DNA of 64,000 bases from Methylopila sp. 73B (GTDB lineage: Bacteria > Pseudomonadota > Alphaproteobacteria > Rhizobiales > Methylopilaceae), in assembly GCF_000526315.1 (NCBI RefSeq), contig NZ_JAFV01000001.1:2542001-2606000 (forward strand), read 5' to 3'. A model generated the notes under the pieces. The model was not told where the DNA came from. It ran no database searches and was given only the letters and a program-made list of their open reading frames with translations. Within the stretch, counting starts at the first letter, position 1. Each line of letters begins with the position of its first letter. The translations under genes were made by a program, and so were the position numbers. Below are positions 9,549-19,216 of the stretch, piece by piece.

Positions 9549-10124
9549 TCACGGTCTCTTCAGCGCATCGAGCGCTATGTTCAACGCGAGCACGTTCGTC
9601 CTCGGCTCGCCGATAAGGCCGAACAGCCGCCCCTGGACGCTTGCTTCGATCAGGCGTCGGACGTCGTCTTCGGGCACTCCGCGCTCGCGCGCGACGCGGC
9701 CCACCTGCGCGTAGGCCGCGGCCGGCGAGATGTCTGGATCGAGTCCGGAACCCGACGCAGTGACGAGATCGGCCGGAACCGGTCCGTCGATTGCGTTTTC
9801 GGCCTTCGCCTTGGCGACGTCGCCCTTGATGCGGTCGGCGAGCGCCTTCGAGGTCGGCCCGAGATTGGAGCCGGAGGAGGACGCCGCGTCATAGCTGTTT
9901 TGGCCCGCGGCCGAGGGGCGGCCGTGGAAATAACGCGGGCTGGCGAAGGACTGGCCGATGAGGCTTGAGCCGACGACGCGGCCGTCCTGCTCGATCATCG
10001 AACCGGAGGCCCTGGCAGGCATGGCGAGTTGCGCGACCGATGTGATCCCGAGCGGATAGACGACGCCCGTCACGAGAGTGAGGAGGGCGAGCAGCGTCAG
10101 CGCGGGGCGGAGATGGCGGAGCAT
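9549..10124 (-). CDS. kdpC: KdpC subunit of the K+-transporting ATPase
   Basis: The 191-residue protein has one N-terminal membrane helix (LLALLTLVTGVVYPLGI) and the KdpC soluble domain with LIGQSF, YFHGRPSAA, SGSNLGPTS, DLVTASGSGLDPDISPAAA and a C-terminal VNxLALNIALD-like segment. It assists ATP binding by KdpB in the membrane complex. The ATG at 10124 starts 17 bases after the kdpB stop. A longer upstream frame exists but overlaps kdpB and is rejected. Confidence 0.95.
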   Translation of the reverse strand: MLRHLRPALTLLALLTLVTGVVYPLGITSVAQLAMPARASGSMIEQDGRVVGSSLIGQSFASPRYFHGRPSAAGQNSYDAASSSGSNLGPTSKALADRIKGDVAKAKAENAIDGPVPADLVTASGSGLDPDISPAAAYAQVGRVARERGVPEDDVRRLIEASVQGRLFGLIGEPRTNVLALNIALDALKRP

Positions 10125-10141
10125 GTCGATGGTTTCCTTCT

Positions 10142-12181
10142 TCACGCTAGGCCGACGGAGGTGATCGCGAGATCGACGAGCTTGATCCCGATAAAGGGCG
10201 CGCTGAGGCCGCCGAGGCCGTAGACGAGGAGGTTGCGGCGCAGCAGCGCCGCGGCGCTCGACGGCGTGTAGGAGACGCCCTTCAGCGCGAGCGGCACCAG
10301 CGCGACGATGATCAGCGCGTTGAAGATGATCGCGGAAAGGATCGCGCTCTGGGGGCTCGCGAGCCCCATGACGTTGAGCGCGCCAAGCGGCGGGTAGAGC
10401 GCGACGAACATCGCCGGGATGATTGCGAAATACTTCGCGACGTCGTTCGCGACCGAGAAGGTCGTCAGCGCGCCGCGCGTCATCAGCAGCTGCTTGCCGA
10501 TGCCCACGATCTCGATGAGCTTGGTCGGGTCGCTGTCGAGGTCGACCATGTTGCCGGCCTCGCGCGCCGCGACCGTGCCGGTCTGCATGGCGACGCCGAC
10601 GTCGGCCTGCGCGAGCGCCGGGGCGTCGTTGGTGCCGTCGCCGCACATCGCGACGAGCTTGCCGCCCTCCTGCTCCCTCCGGATGAGCGCGAGCTTCGCC
10701 TCCGGCGTCGCTTCCGCGAGGAAATCGTCGACGCCCGCCTCCGCGGCGATGGCGGCCGCGGTCATGGGGTTGTCGCCGGTGATCATCACCGTGCGGATGC
10801 CCATCGCGCGAAGCTCGCTGAAGCGCTCGCGGATGCCGCCTTTAACGATGTCCTTGAGGTGGACGACGCCGAGAGCCTTCGCGTGGGTCGACACGACGAG
10901 CGGCGTGCCGCCCTCGCGCGCCACGCGTTCGACGATGGCGCCGAGCTCGTCCGGGATCTGACCGCCATGGGCCTTCACATGCTTTATGACGGCGTCGGCG
11001 GCGCCCTTGCGGATCTTCGTCGCGCCGATGTCGACGCCGCTCATGCGGGTCTGCGCCGAAAACGGGATGAAGGTCGCCTCGAGCGGCCCCATCTCGCGGC
11101 CGCGCAGGCCGTGCGCCGCCTTGGCGAGGACGACGATCGAGCGGCCCTCCGGCGTCTCGTCGGAGAGGCTCGCGAGCTGAGCGGCGTCGGCGAGCTCGCT
11201 TGCGCGAACGCCTGGCAGGGGCAGAAACTCCGCCGCCTGCCGGTTGCCGAGCGTGATCGTGCCGGTCTTGTCGAGCAGCAGCACGTCGACGTCGCCCGCG
11301 GCCTCGACCGCACGGCCCGACATGGCTAGCACGTTGAAACGAACGAGCCGGTTCATGCCGGCGATGCCGATCGCCGACAGAAGCCCGCCGATCGTCGTCG
11401 GGATCAGCGTCACGAACAGCGCGACCAGCACGACGATCGGGACCACGCCTCCGGAATAGGCCGCGAAGGATGGGATGGTCGCGACCGCAAGCACGAAGAT
11501 CAGCGAGAGGCCCGCGAGCAGGATGGTGAGCGCGATCTCGTTCGGCGTCTTGGCGCGCTCGGCGCCTTCCACCAGCGCGATCATGCGGTCGAGGAAACTC
11601 GAACCGCTCGCGGCCGTAATCCGGACCGTGATGCTGTCCGACAGCACCTTCGTGCCGCCGGTGACGGCCGAGCGATCGCCGCCGCTCTCGCGGATCACCG
11701 GCGCGCTTTCGCCCGTGATCGCGCTCTCATCGACGGTCGCGACGCCTTCGAGGACCTCGCCGTCGCCCGGGATCAGGTCGCCGGGCTCGACGAGGACGAG
11801 GTCGCCGACCTTCAGCGCGGGCGCCGCGATCTCCTCGTAATCTCCGCCCTGGCCGACAAGGCGTTTCGCCATCGTGTCCGAGCGGGTGCGGCGAAGAGCG
11901 TCGGCCTGGGCCTTGCCGCGCCCCTCCGCGATCGCTTCGGAAAAGGTAGCGAAATAGACCGTCGCCCAGAGCCAGAAGGCGAGCTGGCCGGAGAAACCGG
12001 CGGAGGGCGAGCGGACCGCAAGGTCGCGCGCGAAGAGAACGACGGCGACAAGCGCCACGACCTCAACCGCGAACATCACGGGATTGCGGATGAGCTGGCG
12101 GGGATCGAGCTTTCGCAGGGCGGAGCCCAGCGCCGGAACGATCAGTGCGGGATCGAGCAGGGAGCGAGGTTGTGCTGACAT
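10142..12181 (-). CDS. kdpB: KdpB, P-type ATPase subunit
   Basis: The 679-residue P-type ATPase carries the phosphorylation motif DKTGTITLG with the aspartate near residue 303, the actuator TGES motif (AITGESAPV), the hinge motif [19 protein letters not shown], and membrane segments at both ends. It hydrolyses ATP to drive potassium uptake through KdpA. The ATG at 12181 gives a normal family length; the much longer open frame upstream reads through kdpA in the wrong frame and is not real. A 167-base gap separates it from kdpA, longer than at other junctions in this operon. Confidence 0.96.
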   Translation of the reverse strand: MSAQPRSLLDPALIVPALGSALRKLDPRQLIRNPVMFAVEVVALVAVVLFARDLAVRSPSAGFSGQLAFWLWATVYFATFSEAIAEGRGKAQADALRRTRSDTMAKRLVGQGGDYEEIAAPALKVGDLVLVEPGDLIPGDGEVLEGVATVDESAITGESAPVIRESGGDRSAVTGGTKVLSDSITVRITAASGSSFLDRMIALVEGAERAKTPNEIALTILLAGLSLIFVLAVATIPSFAAYSGGVVPIVVLVALFVTLIPTTIGGLLSAIGIAGMNRLVRFNVLAMSGRAVEAAGDVDVLLLDKTGTITLGNRQAAEFLPLPGVRASELADAAQLASLSDETPEGRSIVVLAKAAHGLRGREMGPLEATFIPFSAQTRMSGVDIGATKIRKGAADAVIKHVKAHGGQIPDELGAIVERVAREGGTPLVVSTHAKALGVVHLKDIVKGGIRERFSELRAMGIRTVMITGDNPMTAAAIAAEAGVDDFLAEATPEAKLALIRREQEGGKLVAMCGDGTNDAPALAQADVGVAMQTGTVAAREAGNMVDLDSDPTKLIEIVGIGKQLLMTRGALTTFSVANDVAKYFAIIPAMFVALYPPLGALNVMGLASPQSAILSAIIFNALIIVALVPLALKGVSYTPSSAAALLRRNLLVYGLGGLSAPFIGIKLVDLAITSVGLA

Positions 12182-12348
12182 GTATCTGGCCGGTTGAGCG
12201 TCGCATCTGTCGGCGGCGCGCTGAGCGCGCGGGCGACGATTGCAAACAGTGTGATCAGGACGAGCAGAAGGACGATCCATGCGGCGCGCCGGCGTCTGAG
12301 CGCGCCGCGTAAAAGACCCGAAAAGAGCGCCGGTCGGAGAGCATGGCC

Positions 12349-14058
12349 TTACCGCGTATCGCCGGCGGCGGTCGCAAAGGCGTCGGCGACCGGGCCGAGA
12401 GTGAGCGCCGGGAAGTAGGTGAGGCCGCCCACGATGAGGACGACGCCGACCAGCAGCCCGACGAACAGCGGTCCATGCGTCGGAAAGGTGCCGGCGGAGG
12501 GCGGGACCTTGCTCTTGGCCGCAAGCGATCCCGCCACCGCCAGCATCGGGACGATCAGCGCGAACCGGCCGATCATCATCCCGATTGCGAGCGTCACGTT
12601 CCAGAACGGGCTGTTCGCGGTCAGGCCGGCGAAGGCCGACCCGTTGTTCGCCGCAGCCGAGGTCGTCGCGTAGAGCGCTTCGGAAAAGCCGTGCGGCCCG
12701 CTTTCCTGCAGGCCGGCGAGGCCGACGGGAACGACGAGGGCGACGGCGAGCGCGAGCAGCGTCGCCGCGGGCGAGCACAGCAGCGCCAGCATGGTGAGCT
12801 TCACCTCGCGGCCTTCGATCTTCTTGCCGACATATTCCGGCGTGCGCCCGACCATCAGCCCGGCCACGAAGACGGCGACGACCGCGAACAGCAGGATGCC
12901 GTAGAGCCCGGCCCCCACGCCGCCGACGATCACCTCGCCGAGCTGCATGTTGACCATCGGGATGAGGCCGCCAATCGCCGAGAAGGAGTCGTGCATCGCG
13001 TTGACGGCGCCGCACGAGGCCGCGGTGGTGAGCACCGCGAACAGCGCCGACAGGGCGATCCCGAAGCGGACCTCTTTGCCTTCCATATTGCCGGCCGAGG
13101 GATCGAGGCCGATTGCGGCGTGGATCGGGTTGGCGCCGGCCTCCGCCCAGTAGACCAGCCCGACGCCCGCGAGGAACAGGGTCCCCATCGCGCCGAGGAT
13201 CGCCCATCCCTGCCGCTCGTCGCCGACCATGCGGCCGAATACATTGGTGAGCGCCGCGCCGATCGCGAAGATCGAGACCATCTGGATGAGGTTGGAAAGC
13301 GCCGACGGGTTCTCGAACGGGTGCGCCGAATTGGCGTTGAAGAAGCCACCGCCATTGGTGCCGAGCATCTTGATCGCGAGCTGGCTCGCGACCGGCCCTA
13401 GCGCGATGGTCTGCTCCGCCCCTTCGAGCGTCTTCGCGGTGAGATAGGGTTGGAGCGTCTGCGGCACTCCGAGGGCGACGTAGATCAGCGCGAATACGAT
13501 GCACGCGGGCAGCAGCACGTAGAGGACCGATCGGGTCAGGTCCACCCAGAAATTGCCGATCCCCTTCGCCGAGCGCCGCGCAAAGCCGCGTATCAGGGCG
13601 ACCGCAAGCGCCATGCCGGTCGCGGCCGATAGGAAGTTCTGGACCGTCAGCGCCCACATTTGCGAGCCGTAGGACAGCGTAGCTTCGCCGCCATAGGACT
13701 GCCAGTCCGTGTTGGTGACGAAGGAGATCGCTGTGTTGAGGGCGAGGTCCGGCGTCACGCCCGCAAAGCCCTGCGGATTGAGCGGCAAAACGCCCTGAAG
13801 GCGCAGAACGCCATAGACCGCAAGGAAGCCTGCGACGTGGAACGCCAGCATGGCGAGCGCATAGCTCGCCCAGCGTTGCTCAGCGTCGGGCCTGACGCCC
13901 GCAAGCCTGTAGAAGCCACGCTCGACCGGCGCGAGAGCGGGGTAAAGGAAGGTGCGCTCGCCGGCGTAGAGGCGGAAGAGAAAGCCGCCAAGCGGGCGGA
14001 CGAGCGCAAGGACGATCGCGCAGAACACTGCGATCTGCATCCAGCCATTGATGGTCAT
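12349..14058 (-). CDS. kdpA: KdpA, potassium-channel-like subunit
   Basis: The 569-residue, roughly ten-helix membrane protein matches KdpA over its full length. Visible filter-region motifs include [14 protein letters not shown] near residue 110 and [20 protein letters not shown] near residue 230. It binds and conducts potassium within the KdpFABC complex. It lies between kdpF (28 bases upstream) and kdpB. A hydrophobic segment without a start codon continues in the same frame after its stop. Confidence 0.96.
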   Translation of the reverse strand: MTINGWMQIAVFCAIVLALVRPLGGFLFRLYAGERTFLYPALAPVERGFYRLAGVRPDAEQRWASYALAMLAFHVAGFLAVYGVLRLQGVLPLNPQGFAGVTPDLALNTAISFVTNTDWQSYGGEATLSYGSQMWALTVQNFLSAATGMALAVALIRGFARRSAKGIGNFWVDLTRSVLYVLLPACIVFALIYVALGVPQTLQPYLTAKTLEGAEQTIALGPVASQLAIKMLGTNGGGFFNANSAHPFENPSALSNLIQMVSIFAIGAALTNVFGRMVGDERQGWAILGAMGTLFLAGVGLVYWAEAGANPIHAAIGLDPSAGNMEGKEVRFGIALSALFAVLTTAASCGAVNAMHDSFSAIGGLIPMVNMQLGEVIVGGVGAGLYGILLFAVVAVFVAGLMVGRTPEYVGKKIEGREVKLTMLALLCSPAATLLALAVALVVPVGLAGLQESGPHGFSEALYATTSAAANNGSAFAGLTANSPFWNVTLAIGMMIGRFALIVPMLAVAGSLAAKSKVPPSAGTFPTHGPLFVGLLVGVVLIVGGLTYFPALTLGPVADAFATAAGDTR

Positions 14059-14086
14059 CGTGTTGGGGTCCGGAAGGTCGAGCGGC

Positions 14087-14194
14087 TCAGAACCGCTCCG
14101 GCCGCAGCAGCGCTGCGAGGAAGACCGCGGTCGCGGCGAGCGCGGCCGCTCCGCCGAGAACGACGTCGAGAACGGGAAGTCCGAGAAGAATCAT
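14087..14194 (-). CDS. kdpF: KdpF small membrane subunit
   Basis: A 35-residue frame reading [15 protein letters not shown], then an alanine-rich membrane helix, and ending in LLRPERF. The RPERF ending and single helix are characteristic of KdpF, which stabilises the KdpFABC complex. It starts with ATG at 14194 and ends 28 bases before kdpA. It is too short to be found by length-based gene calling, but its position and ending make the call firm. Confidence 0.88.
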   Translation of the reverse strand: MILLGLPVLDVVLGGAAALAATAVFLAALLRPERF

Positions 14195-14199
14195 CGCGC

Positions 14200-14283
14200 T
14201 CAAAGCCTTTCACAGGCGAGCGCATAGGCCGCCAGCGCGGAGAACCCCGCGATCCCGCCGGCGAGCATCAACAAATCCATCAT
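14200..14283 (-). CDS. Micro-ORF upstream of kdpF (27-residue hydrophobic peptide)
   Basis: The frame reads MMDLLMLAGGIAGFSALAAYALACERL. It is a single membrane helix with a polar CERL end, much like KdpF in layout but distinct from it. Its stop lies five bases before the kdpF ATG, on the same strand, so it would be the first gene of the kdp operon. Two adjacent ATGs (14283, 14280) are possible starts. I recall similar unnamed peptides in front of kdpF in other proteobacteria, but this is memory, not a search. Function is unknown. Confidence 0.6.
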   Translation of the reverse strand: MMDLLMLAGGIAGFSALAAYALACERL

Positions 14284-14814
14284 GTGCAAGGCTCCACACG
14301 GCGACGTCGCCATGCGGATGAGATGCAGCCTCGCCCCGTTGGAATTTAAGAGGGATCGATGCGGCGGCGCGTTAAGAACGTGTTGGAACGGCGTCTCGCG
14401 AGTAGCCGCCGCCGGGAGTGCCAACCTAGCCGTCGCCCACACGTCAAGTAGGCACCGACGCTCCCGTAACCAGACGTTCCAAGTTCGGCGAAGGGTCAGA
14501 AGCCGAACCAGCACCTTTCGTCGTGGCTAATAGAAAATCCCGACGACTAGCCTCGCCTCCAGCCTGCGACTTTAGCGACTTTAGGCTTCAAAACGGCTGG
14601 CAAACTGGGCACCCCGGGGGCGGCGACCCCGCGGACGTTCGGATCGTCGTACGGTCCCTAACGCGTCGGCCGGGCCCCTGCCCCGCCGCATCGAGGTCGG
14701 CGCAGCTGCCCTTCATCCGCGCTCGCGGTAGATCACGGCGACCTCCCTGCCGTCATGCTCCGGCGATCACCGGAAGCCTGTCGCAGCCGTCCCGCACCCG
14801 CCGGCTATCCTGCG
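14284..14814. other. kdp upstream region and decayed sequence
   Basis: The 14284-14520 part should contain the kdp promoter and KdpE site, though I cannot assign exact boxes. From about 14520 to 14814 no coherent protein is visible. Frames here are short and out of register with the recombinase tail that begins near 14815, so this is probably what is left of the upstream part of that recombinase or its element. Confidence 0.45.
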
Positions 14815-15189
14815 ACGGTCAAGCTCCGCGTGGACGATCTTACTGCCGAACGCCACCGCTGCCGTCAGGACCTCGGTTCGGCTGACGACGACGCTTCGCC
14901 GATCACACACCACCCCGCCGCACTCGAAACCTACGCCCGCGATCTGGGCGCGCTTGCCAAGGGTTTGGGCGAAGCGTTCGCAGACGGCGACGCCGCTGCG
15001 GTCGACGCGTTCCGATCGCTAGTCGACCACGTCGTTGTGGAGCCGTCGAAGGCGGGAGACAGGGTGTCCGTTACGGTGCAAGGCAGGCTGGCGCTGCTGC
15101 TTGATCACGACCTGTTCCCGAGCGTCGCAGTGCCGGGGGGATCGGTGGTAGCGGAGGAGGGACTCGAACCCCCGACACGCGGATTATGA
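14755..15189 (+). pseudogene. Serine-recombinase C-terminal remnant
   Basis: The recognisable part (from about 14815) reads HHPAALETYARDLGALAKGL, then a segment around FRSLVDHVVVEPSKAGDRVSV and TVQGRLALLLDHDLFP. This is the usual C-terminal end of large serine recombinases of phage and integrative elements. The resolvase catalytic domain and zinc-ribbon region, normally 350 or more residues, are absent. The last residues (VVAEEGLEPPTRGL) are the antisense translation of a tRNA gene's 3' part, so the frame ends inside the tRNA. This is the expected layout for an integrase next to its attachment site in a tRNA. Confidence 0.65.
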
Positions 15190-15222
15190 TTCCGCTGCTC
15201 TAACCAGCTGAGCTACTCCGCC
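15146..15222 (-). tRNA. tRNA-Met (anticodon CAT)
   Basis: On the minus strand a full cloverleaf can be drawn: a seven-base acceptor stem (GGCGGAG with CTCCGCT, first pair G-U), D arm GCTC/GAGC, anticodon stem GCGGA/TCCGC with loop ATCATAA (anticodon CAT), variable loop GTGTC, T arm with the TTCGAGT loop, and an encoded CCA end. It is 77 bases including CCA. The CAT anticodon fits elongator Met; a lysidine-modified Ile-tRNA cannot be excluded by anticodon alone. The end of a recombinase remnant overlaps its 3' half on the other strand. Confidence 0.93.
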
Positions 15223-15336
15223 ACGGCCGGGGTCGCATGAGCGTCCCCGCGGCGCGGGCGGATATAAGGAAGCGGGCGGAACGGTGTCAAGCGGCGGCCG
15301 AGGAGAAACGCGCGGCCCCTGCGCGGCGGCCGCGCC

Positions 15337-15981
15337 TCAGCGGCGGGCGGAGCGGCGGACGGCGCCGGCCGGCGCGCCCTTGGGGTCGTAGCCGACAAGG
15401 ATGCGCCAGCCGCGGAAGCGGTTTTCGGGGATCGGCACCACGATGTCCTGCTCTAGGTGCGGGAATTGCGCCTGGGTCTGGCCCGCCGGCACCACCACGT
15501 CGATCACATGAACCTGCGAGTAGATCGGCTTGTCCGCCTCGTCGACCACCGCCACGCGCAGCGGCAGGCGGAAGGCGCCGGGCGCGCCCTTGGGCCCGAG
15601 GATCACGCGGCCCGTCACGCCGACCCGGATCGCCGCCTCGACGCCCAGGCTGGAGCACTGCCGCGCGGTGTCGACCAGATTGGCCTGGTAGCGCACCGAG
15701 AACGGGTCCGTCGCGGAGGGCGGATCATAGGCGCGGAAGGCCGCCGTGCCGTCGAGGATCTCGATCGGCGGGCAATCGCGCTTGAGGGCGTCGTCCACCG
15801 GCGGCGTGATGGGGGGCGGATTGGCGTTGCCGAGCAGCAGCTTCGTCGCCACGCTTTCCTGGCCTGGGGCGCCCGCCTGCTGGTCGCCGCCGACCGTGCT
15901 GCACGCGGACAGCGCCAGCGCCGCGGCGCCCGCCAATAGATATGTGCCGGCCTTCGTCCGTCGTCCGTCGCCGCTACGCAT
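15337..15981 (-). CDS. Predicted lipoprotein of unknown function
   Basis: The 214-residue product begins with a basic segment, a hydrophobic stretch and a lipobox (ALALSAC, cysteine near residue 27), so it should be lipidated and anchored in the cell envelope. The mature part contains CPPIEIL, a region resembling envelope proteins with a beta-sandwich fold ([41 protein letters not shown]) and an arginine-rich C-terminus. I do not recognise a named family. It stands alone between the tRNA and ispH, transcribed away from ispH. Confidence 0.78.
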   Translation of the reverse strand: MRSGDGRRTKAGTYLLAGAAALALSACSTVGGDQQAGAPGQESVATKLLLGNANPPPITPPVDDALKRDCPPIEILDGTAAFRAYDPPSATDPFSVRYQANLVDTARQCSSLGVEAAIRVGVTGRVILGPKGAPGAFRLPLRVAVVDEADKPIYSQVHVIDVVVPAGQTQAQFPHLEQDIVVPIPENRFRGWRILVGYDPKGAPAGAVRRSARR

Positions 15982-16169
15982 ACGCCTCGCCCCCGGAACA
16001 GGCGCCGCGGGCGGGAAGGCCCCGGCGCGCGGGCTTTATAGCAAGGCGGTCCCGCCCGCGAAAGCGCGGGGCTCGCCTTGACACCCCCCGCCCGCGCGGC
16101 CCATCTCGGGGGCGAACGCCGTCCCCGCCCGACGGCCCGCGCTTCGGCGCCTGTCTTATTGAGCGGATC

Positions 16170-17135
16170 ATGAGCGACAAGCCGCCCCTCCGCATTCTGC
16201 TGTGCGCCCCGCGGGGCTTCTGCGCCGGCGTGGTGCGCGCGATCGACGTGGTCGAGGCCGCCCTCGTGCGCTTCGGGCCGCCGGTCTACGTCCGCCACGA
16301 GATCGTGCACAACCGCTACGTGGTCGACGCGCTGAAGCGCAAAGGCGCGGTCTTCATCGAGGAGCTGGACGAGGCGCCCGACGGCGACCGGCCGGTGGTG
16401 TTTTCGGCCCATGGCGTCGCGAAGTCGGTGCCCGCCGCGGCGAAGGCCCGCAACCTGATCGCGATCGACGCCACCTGTCCGCTGGTCACCAAGGTGCACC
16501 GCGAGGCGGAGATCCACCACAAGCGCGGGCGGCTGGTGCTGCTCATCGGCCACGCCGGCCATCCGGAGGTGATCGGCACCATGGGCCAGCTGCCCGAGGG
16601 CGCGGTGCTGCTGGTCGAGACCGTCGCCGACGTCGCGGCCCTCGTGCTGCCCGCGGATGCAGCGGAGCTCGCCTACGTCACCCAGACGACGCTGTCGATC
16701 GACGACACCGCCGACGTGGTGGCGGCGCTGAAGGCCCGCTTCCCGCTGATCCACGGCCCCCACAAGGAAGACATCTGCTACGCGACGACCAACCGCCAGG
16801 AGGCGGTCAAGCGCGTCGCGCCGGAGTGCGACGGCCTCGTCGTGGTCGGCGCGCCGAACTCGTCGAACTCGCAGCGCCTGCGGGAGGTGGCCGAGCGCGC
16901 CGGCTGCCGCGTGGCTCGGCTGGTTCAGCGCGCGACCGATATCGACTGGGACGAGTTCTCGGGTCTCAGCACGCTCGGGGTCACCGCCGGCGCCTCGGCG
17001 CCGGAGATCCTGGTCGAGGAGATCATCGACGCCTTCGCGGAGCGCTACGCCGTGACGGTTGAGACCGTGTCGACGGCGGACGAGAGCGTGTTCTTCCCGC
17101 TGCCGCGGGAGTTGCGCGCGCCGGCGGCGGAGTAA
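16170..17135 (+). CDS. ispH: 4-hydroxy-3-methylbut-2-enyl diphosphate reductase
   Basis: The 321-residue enzyme catalyses the last step of the methylerythritol phosphate pathway, making IPP and DMAPP. The three iron-sulfur cysteines are visible: C12 in [12 protein letters not shown], one in [12 protein letters not shown], and one in [12 protein letters not shown]. The [11 protein letters not shown] and [10 protein letters not shown] segments are also conserved. The ATG at 16170 gives the normal N-terminus ahead of the first cysteine; a longer upstream frame adds only low-complexity sequence. It is followed by a long repeat-filled gap and then thrB. Confidence 0.97.
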   Translation: MSDKPPLRILLCAPRGFCAGVVRAIDVVEAALVRFGPPVYVRHEIVHNRYVVDALKRKGAVFIEELDEAPDGDRPVVFSAHGVAKSVPAAAKARNLIAIDATCPLVTKVHREAEIHHKRGRLVLLIGHAGHPEVIGTMGQLPEGAVLLVETVADVAALVLPADAAELAYVTQTTLSIDDTADVVAALKARFPLIHGPHKEDICYATTNRQEAVKRVAPECDGLVVVGAPNSSNSQRLREVAERAGCRVARLVQRATDIDWDEFSGLSTLGVTAGASAPEILVEEIIDAFAERYAVTVETVSTADESVFFPLPRELRAPAAE

Positions 17136-17469
17136 AGCGATCGGCCTTCAAGAGCCGAGGTCTGGCGAGCTTGCACGCGGGCGATCCCTCCCCTGGGACA
17201 GGGGAGGGTGGACGGGCGAAGCCCGGCCGGGTGGGGTGCGCTCCAGACTCACGCTCATGACGCCCCCGCGCTCGACGCCGAAGGCCCCCACCCGACCCCG
17301 GCCGGCGGCCGGGGCCACCCTCCCCACGCCTGCGGCGCGAGGAGGGATCCCTGCGCTCGCTACGGCCAAGGATCGCCCCTCTTCGGCGGCTCCGCCCCTG
17401 CAGAGCATTGCGGCCCGCGCGCCGACCTCTTAAGCAGCCCGTGCGCCCTCCCCTCACCCGAGACCCCGC
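17136..17469. other. Intergenic gap filled by repeat A1
   Basis: Apart from the inverted repeat at 17183-17351 and a short leader for thrB, no gene is visible. Open frames across it are low-complexity proline/arginine translations of the repeat. Confidence 0.6.
17183..17351. repeat. Intergenic inverted repeat family A, copy 1
   Basis: The left arm (17183-17236) has the internal hairpin cctcccctgggacaggggag followed by gacgggcgaagcccggccgg. The right arm (17285-17351) reads the related module in opposite orientation, ending in gaggagggatcc. The same two modules recur at 21350-21511, 47126-47287 and 47696-47757. All copies lie between genes. Confidence 0.8.
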
Positions 17470-18438
17470 ATGGCCGTCTACACCGAAGTCCCCGACGAGG
17501 ACCTCGCCGCCTTACTCAAGGCCTACGACATCGGCGAGGCCGTCTCGTTTAAGGGCATCGCGGAGGGGGTCGAAAACACCAACTACCTGCTGGTGACCAC
17601 CAAGGCGCGGTTCATCCTCACGCTCTACGAGAAGCGGGTGAGCCGGGACGACCTGCCGTTCTTCCTCGGCCTGCTGGAGCATCTCGCCGCCCGCGGCGTC
17701 ACCTGCCCGCAGCCGGTGGCGGCCCGCGACGGCGCGCTGCTGTCGGAGCTGTGCGGCCGCCCCGCGGCCCTCGTCACCTTCCTCGACGGCGTCTCGGTGC
17801 GGCGGCCGACGCCGCGACAGTGCGCTGAGCTGGGCCGCGCGCTCGCCGATCTGCATGAGGCTGCCAAGGACTTCCAACTCAAGCGCCCCAACGCGTTGTC
17901 GGTCGAGGGCTGGCGGCGCCTCGCGGAGAGCGCCCGCGGGCGCAGCGACGCGGTCGCGCCGGGGCTCGACGCGCTGATCGAGGCGGAGCTTGCGGCGCTC
18001 GGCCCCACCTTCGAGGACCTCGCTCTCCCCTCCGGCGTCATCCACGCCGACCTGTTCCCGAACAACGTGTTCTTCCTGGGCGACCGGCTGTCGGGGCTGA
18101 TCGACTTCTACTTCGCCTGCGACGACGCCTTCGCCTACGACGTCGCGATCTGCCTCAACGCCTGGTGCTTCGAGCCGACCGGCGAGTTCAACGTCACCAA
18201 GGGCCGCGCGCTGCTCGACGCCTATAATGCGGCGCGGCCGCTGTCGGAGGCGGAGATCGCGGCGCTGCCGGCGCTCGCGCGCGGCGCCGCGCTGCGCTTC
18301 ATGCTGACGCGCCTCGTGGACTGGCTCGACACGCCGCCGGGGGCGCTGGTCAAGAAGCTCGACCCGCTCGAATACCTGAAGAAGCTGCGGTTCCACCAGC
18401 AGGCGGCGGGCCTCGGCGACTACGGGTGGCGGGCATGA
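17470..18438 (+). CDS. thrB: Homoserine kinase
   Basis: The 322-residue protein is the APH-fold (aminoglycoside-phosphotransferase-like) homoserine kinase of alphaproteobacteria and pseudomonads. The catalytic loop is [14 protein letters not shown] near residue 200, followed by [10 protein letters not shown]. The N-terminus ([13 protein letters not shown]) and C-terminus ([12 protein letters not shown]) are typical of ThrB. It phosphorylates homoserine for threonine synthesis; thrC lies about 8 kb away on the other strand. Its stop overlaps the ATG of rnhA, so the two are translationally coupled. Confidence 0.95.
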   Translation: MAVYTEVPDEDLAALLKAYDIGEAVSFKGIAEGVENTNYLLVTTKARFILTLYEKRVSRDDLPFFLGLLEHLAARGVTCPQPVAARDGALLSELCGRPAALVTFLDGVSVRRPTPRQCAELGRALADLHEAAKDFQLKRPNALSVEGWRRLAESARGRSDAVAPGLDALIEAELAALGPTFEDLALPSGVIHADLFPNNVFFLGDRLSGLIDFYFACDDAFAYDVAICLNAWCFEPTGEFNVTKGRALLDAYNAARPLSEAEIAALPALARGAALRFMLTRLVDWLDTPPGALVKKLDPLEYLKKLRFHQQAAGLGDYGWRA

Positions 18439-18962
18439 GCCCGGTGTCGCACAGGCCGCGGACGAAGAGCCCTACGCCGCTCGCGAGGCCCGCGGAGCCG
18501 GAGAAGCCGGTCGCGCCCGGCGCCGTCGAGATCTTCACGGACGGCGCCTGTTCCGGAAACCCCGGCCCCGGCGGCTGGGGCGCGATCCTGCGCAAAGGCG
18601 GCGTCGAGAAGGAGCTGAAGGGCGGCGAGGCTCCCACCACCAACAACCGCATGGAGCTGATGGCCGCCATCTCGGCGCTGGAGGCGCTGACCCGCCCCTG
18701 CGAGGTGGTCCTGCACACCGACAGCCAGTACCTGCGCGACGGCGTCACCAAGTGGGTGTTCGGCTGGAAGAAGAACGGCTGGAAGACCGCGGACAAGAAG
18801 CCGGTGAAGAACCAGGACCTGTGGGAGCGCCTCGACGCCGCGATCCGGATCCACCAGATCGACTGGCGCTGGGTGAAGGGCCACGCCGGCCATCCGGAGA
18901 ACGAGCGCGCCGACGAGCTGGCGCGTGAGGGCATGAAGCCGTTCCAGACGAAGCGCGGCTAG
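18435..18962 (+). CDS. rnhA: Ribonuclease HI
   Basis: The 175-residue enzyme degrades RNA in RNA-DNA hybrids. The catalytic carboxylates are in [39 protein letters not shown] and [10 protein letters not shown] roughly 30-residue basic, proline-rich N-terminal extension precedes the fold and makes it longer than E. coli RNase HI. The ATG at 18435 overlaps the thrB stop (ATGA); a GTG at 18426 is also in frame but lacks a better ribosome site. Confidence 0.95.
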   Translation: MSPVSHRPRTKSPTPLARPAEPEKPVAPGAVEIFTDGACSGNPGPGGWGAILRKGGVEKELKGGEAPTTNNRMELMAAISALEALTRPCEVVLHTDSQYLRDGVTKWVFGWKKNGWKTADKKPVKNQDLWERLDAAIRIHQIDWRWVKGHAGHPENERADELAREGMKPFQTKRG

Positions 18963-18996
18963 AGCCGGATCGCTTCAAGCAGACGCCCGGCCTTGT

Positions 18997-19146
18997 TCCC
19001 CTCCCCCTTGCGGGGAGGGGTTAGGGGTGGGGGTGGCGCAGAACGAAGCGTAGCGGCCAAGGCGCAGAGCGGCTGACGCGATTTCGCCTCGGGGGCCTCA
19101 TCCGGGACCACCCCCGCCCCGCCCCCTCCCCGCAAGGGGGAGGGGA
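18997..19146. repeat. Intergenic inverted repeat family B, copy 1
   Basis: The arms are cccctcccccttgcggggag at the left and cccctccccgcaagggggag at the right, enclosing a middle part with ggtggcgcagaacgaagcg. The same layout recurs at 26481-26626. It lies between rnhA and the peroxiredoxin gene, whose genes converge, so it may also act as a bidirectional terminator. Confidence 0.75.
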
Positions 19147-19216
19147 GAGAGCGCGGCTGGGCGACGGCGAGTCTCCGGCACGGCAGGCGTTCCCTCTCTG
19201 GGGCGCTCAGCGCCGT

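Noticed and set aside
12182-13657. Extension of the kdpB frame upstream to 13657, as a possible kdpA-kdpB fusion
   Set aside because: The upstream part reads kdpA in the wrong frame and is arginine/proline-rich; kdpA itself is complete in its own frame and kdpB has a normal start at 12181.
14523-14885. 120-codon plus-strand frame upstream of the recombinase tail
   Set aside because: It is out of frame with the recombinase remnant and shows no catalytic resolvase motif.
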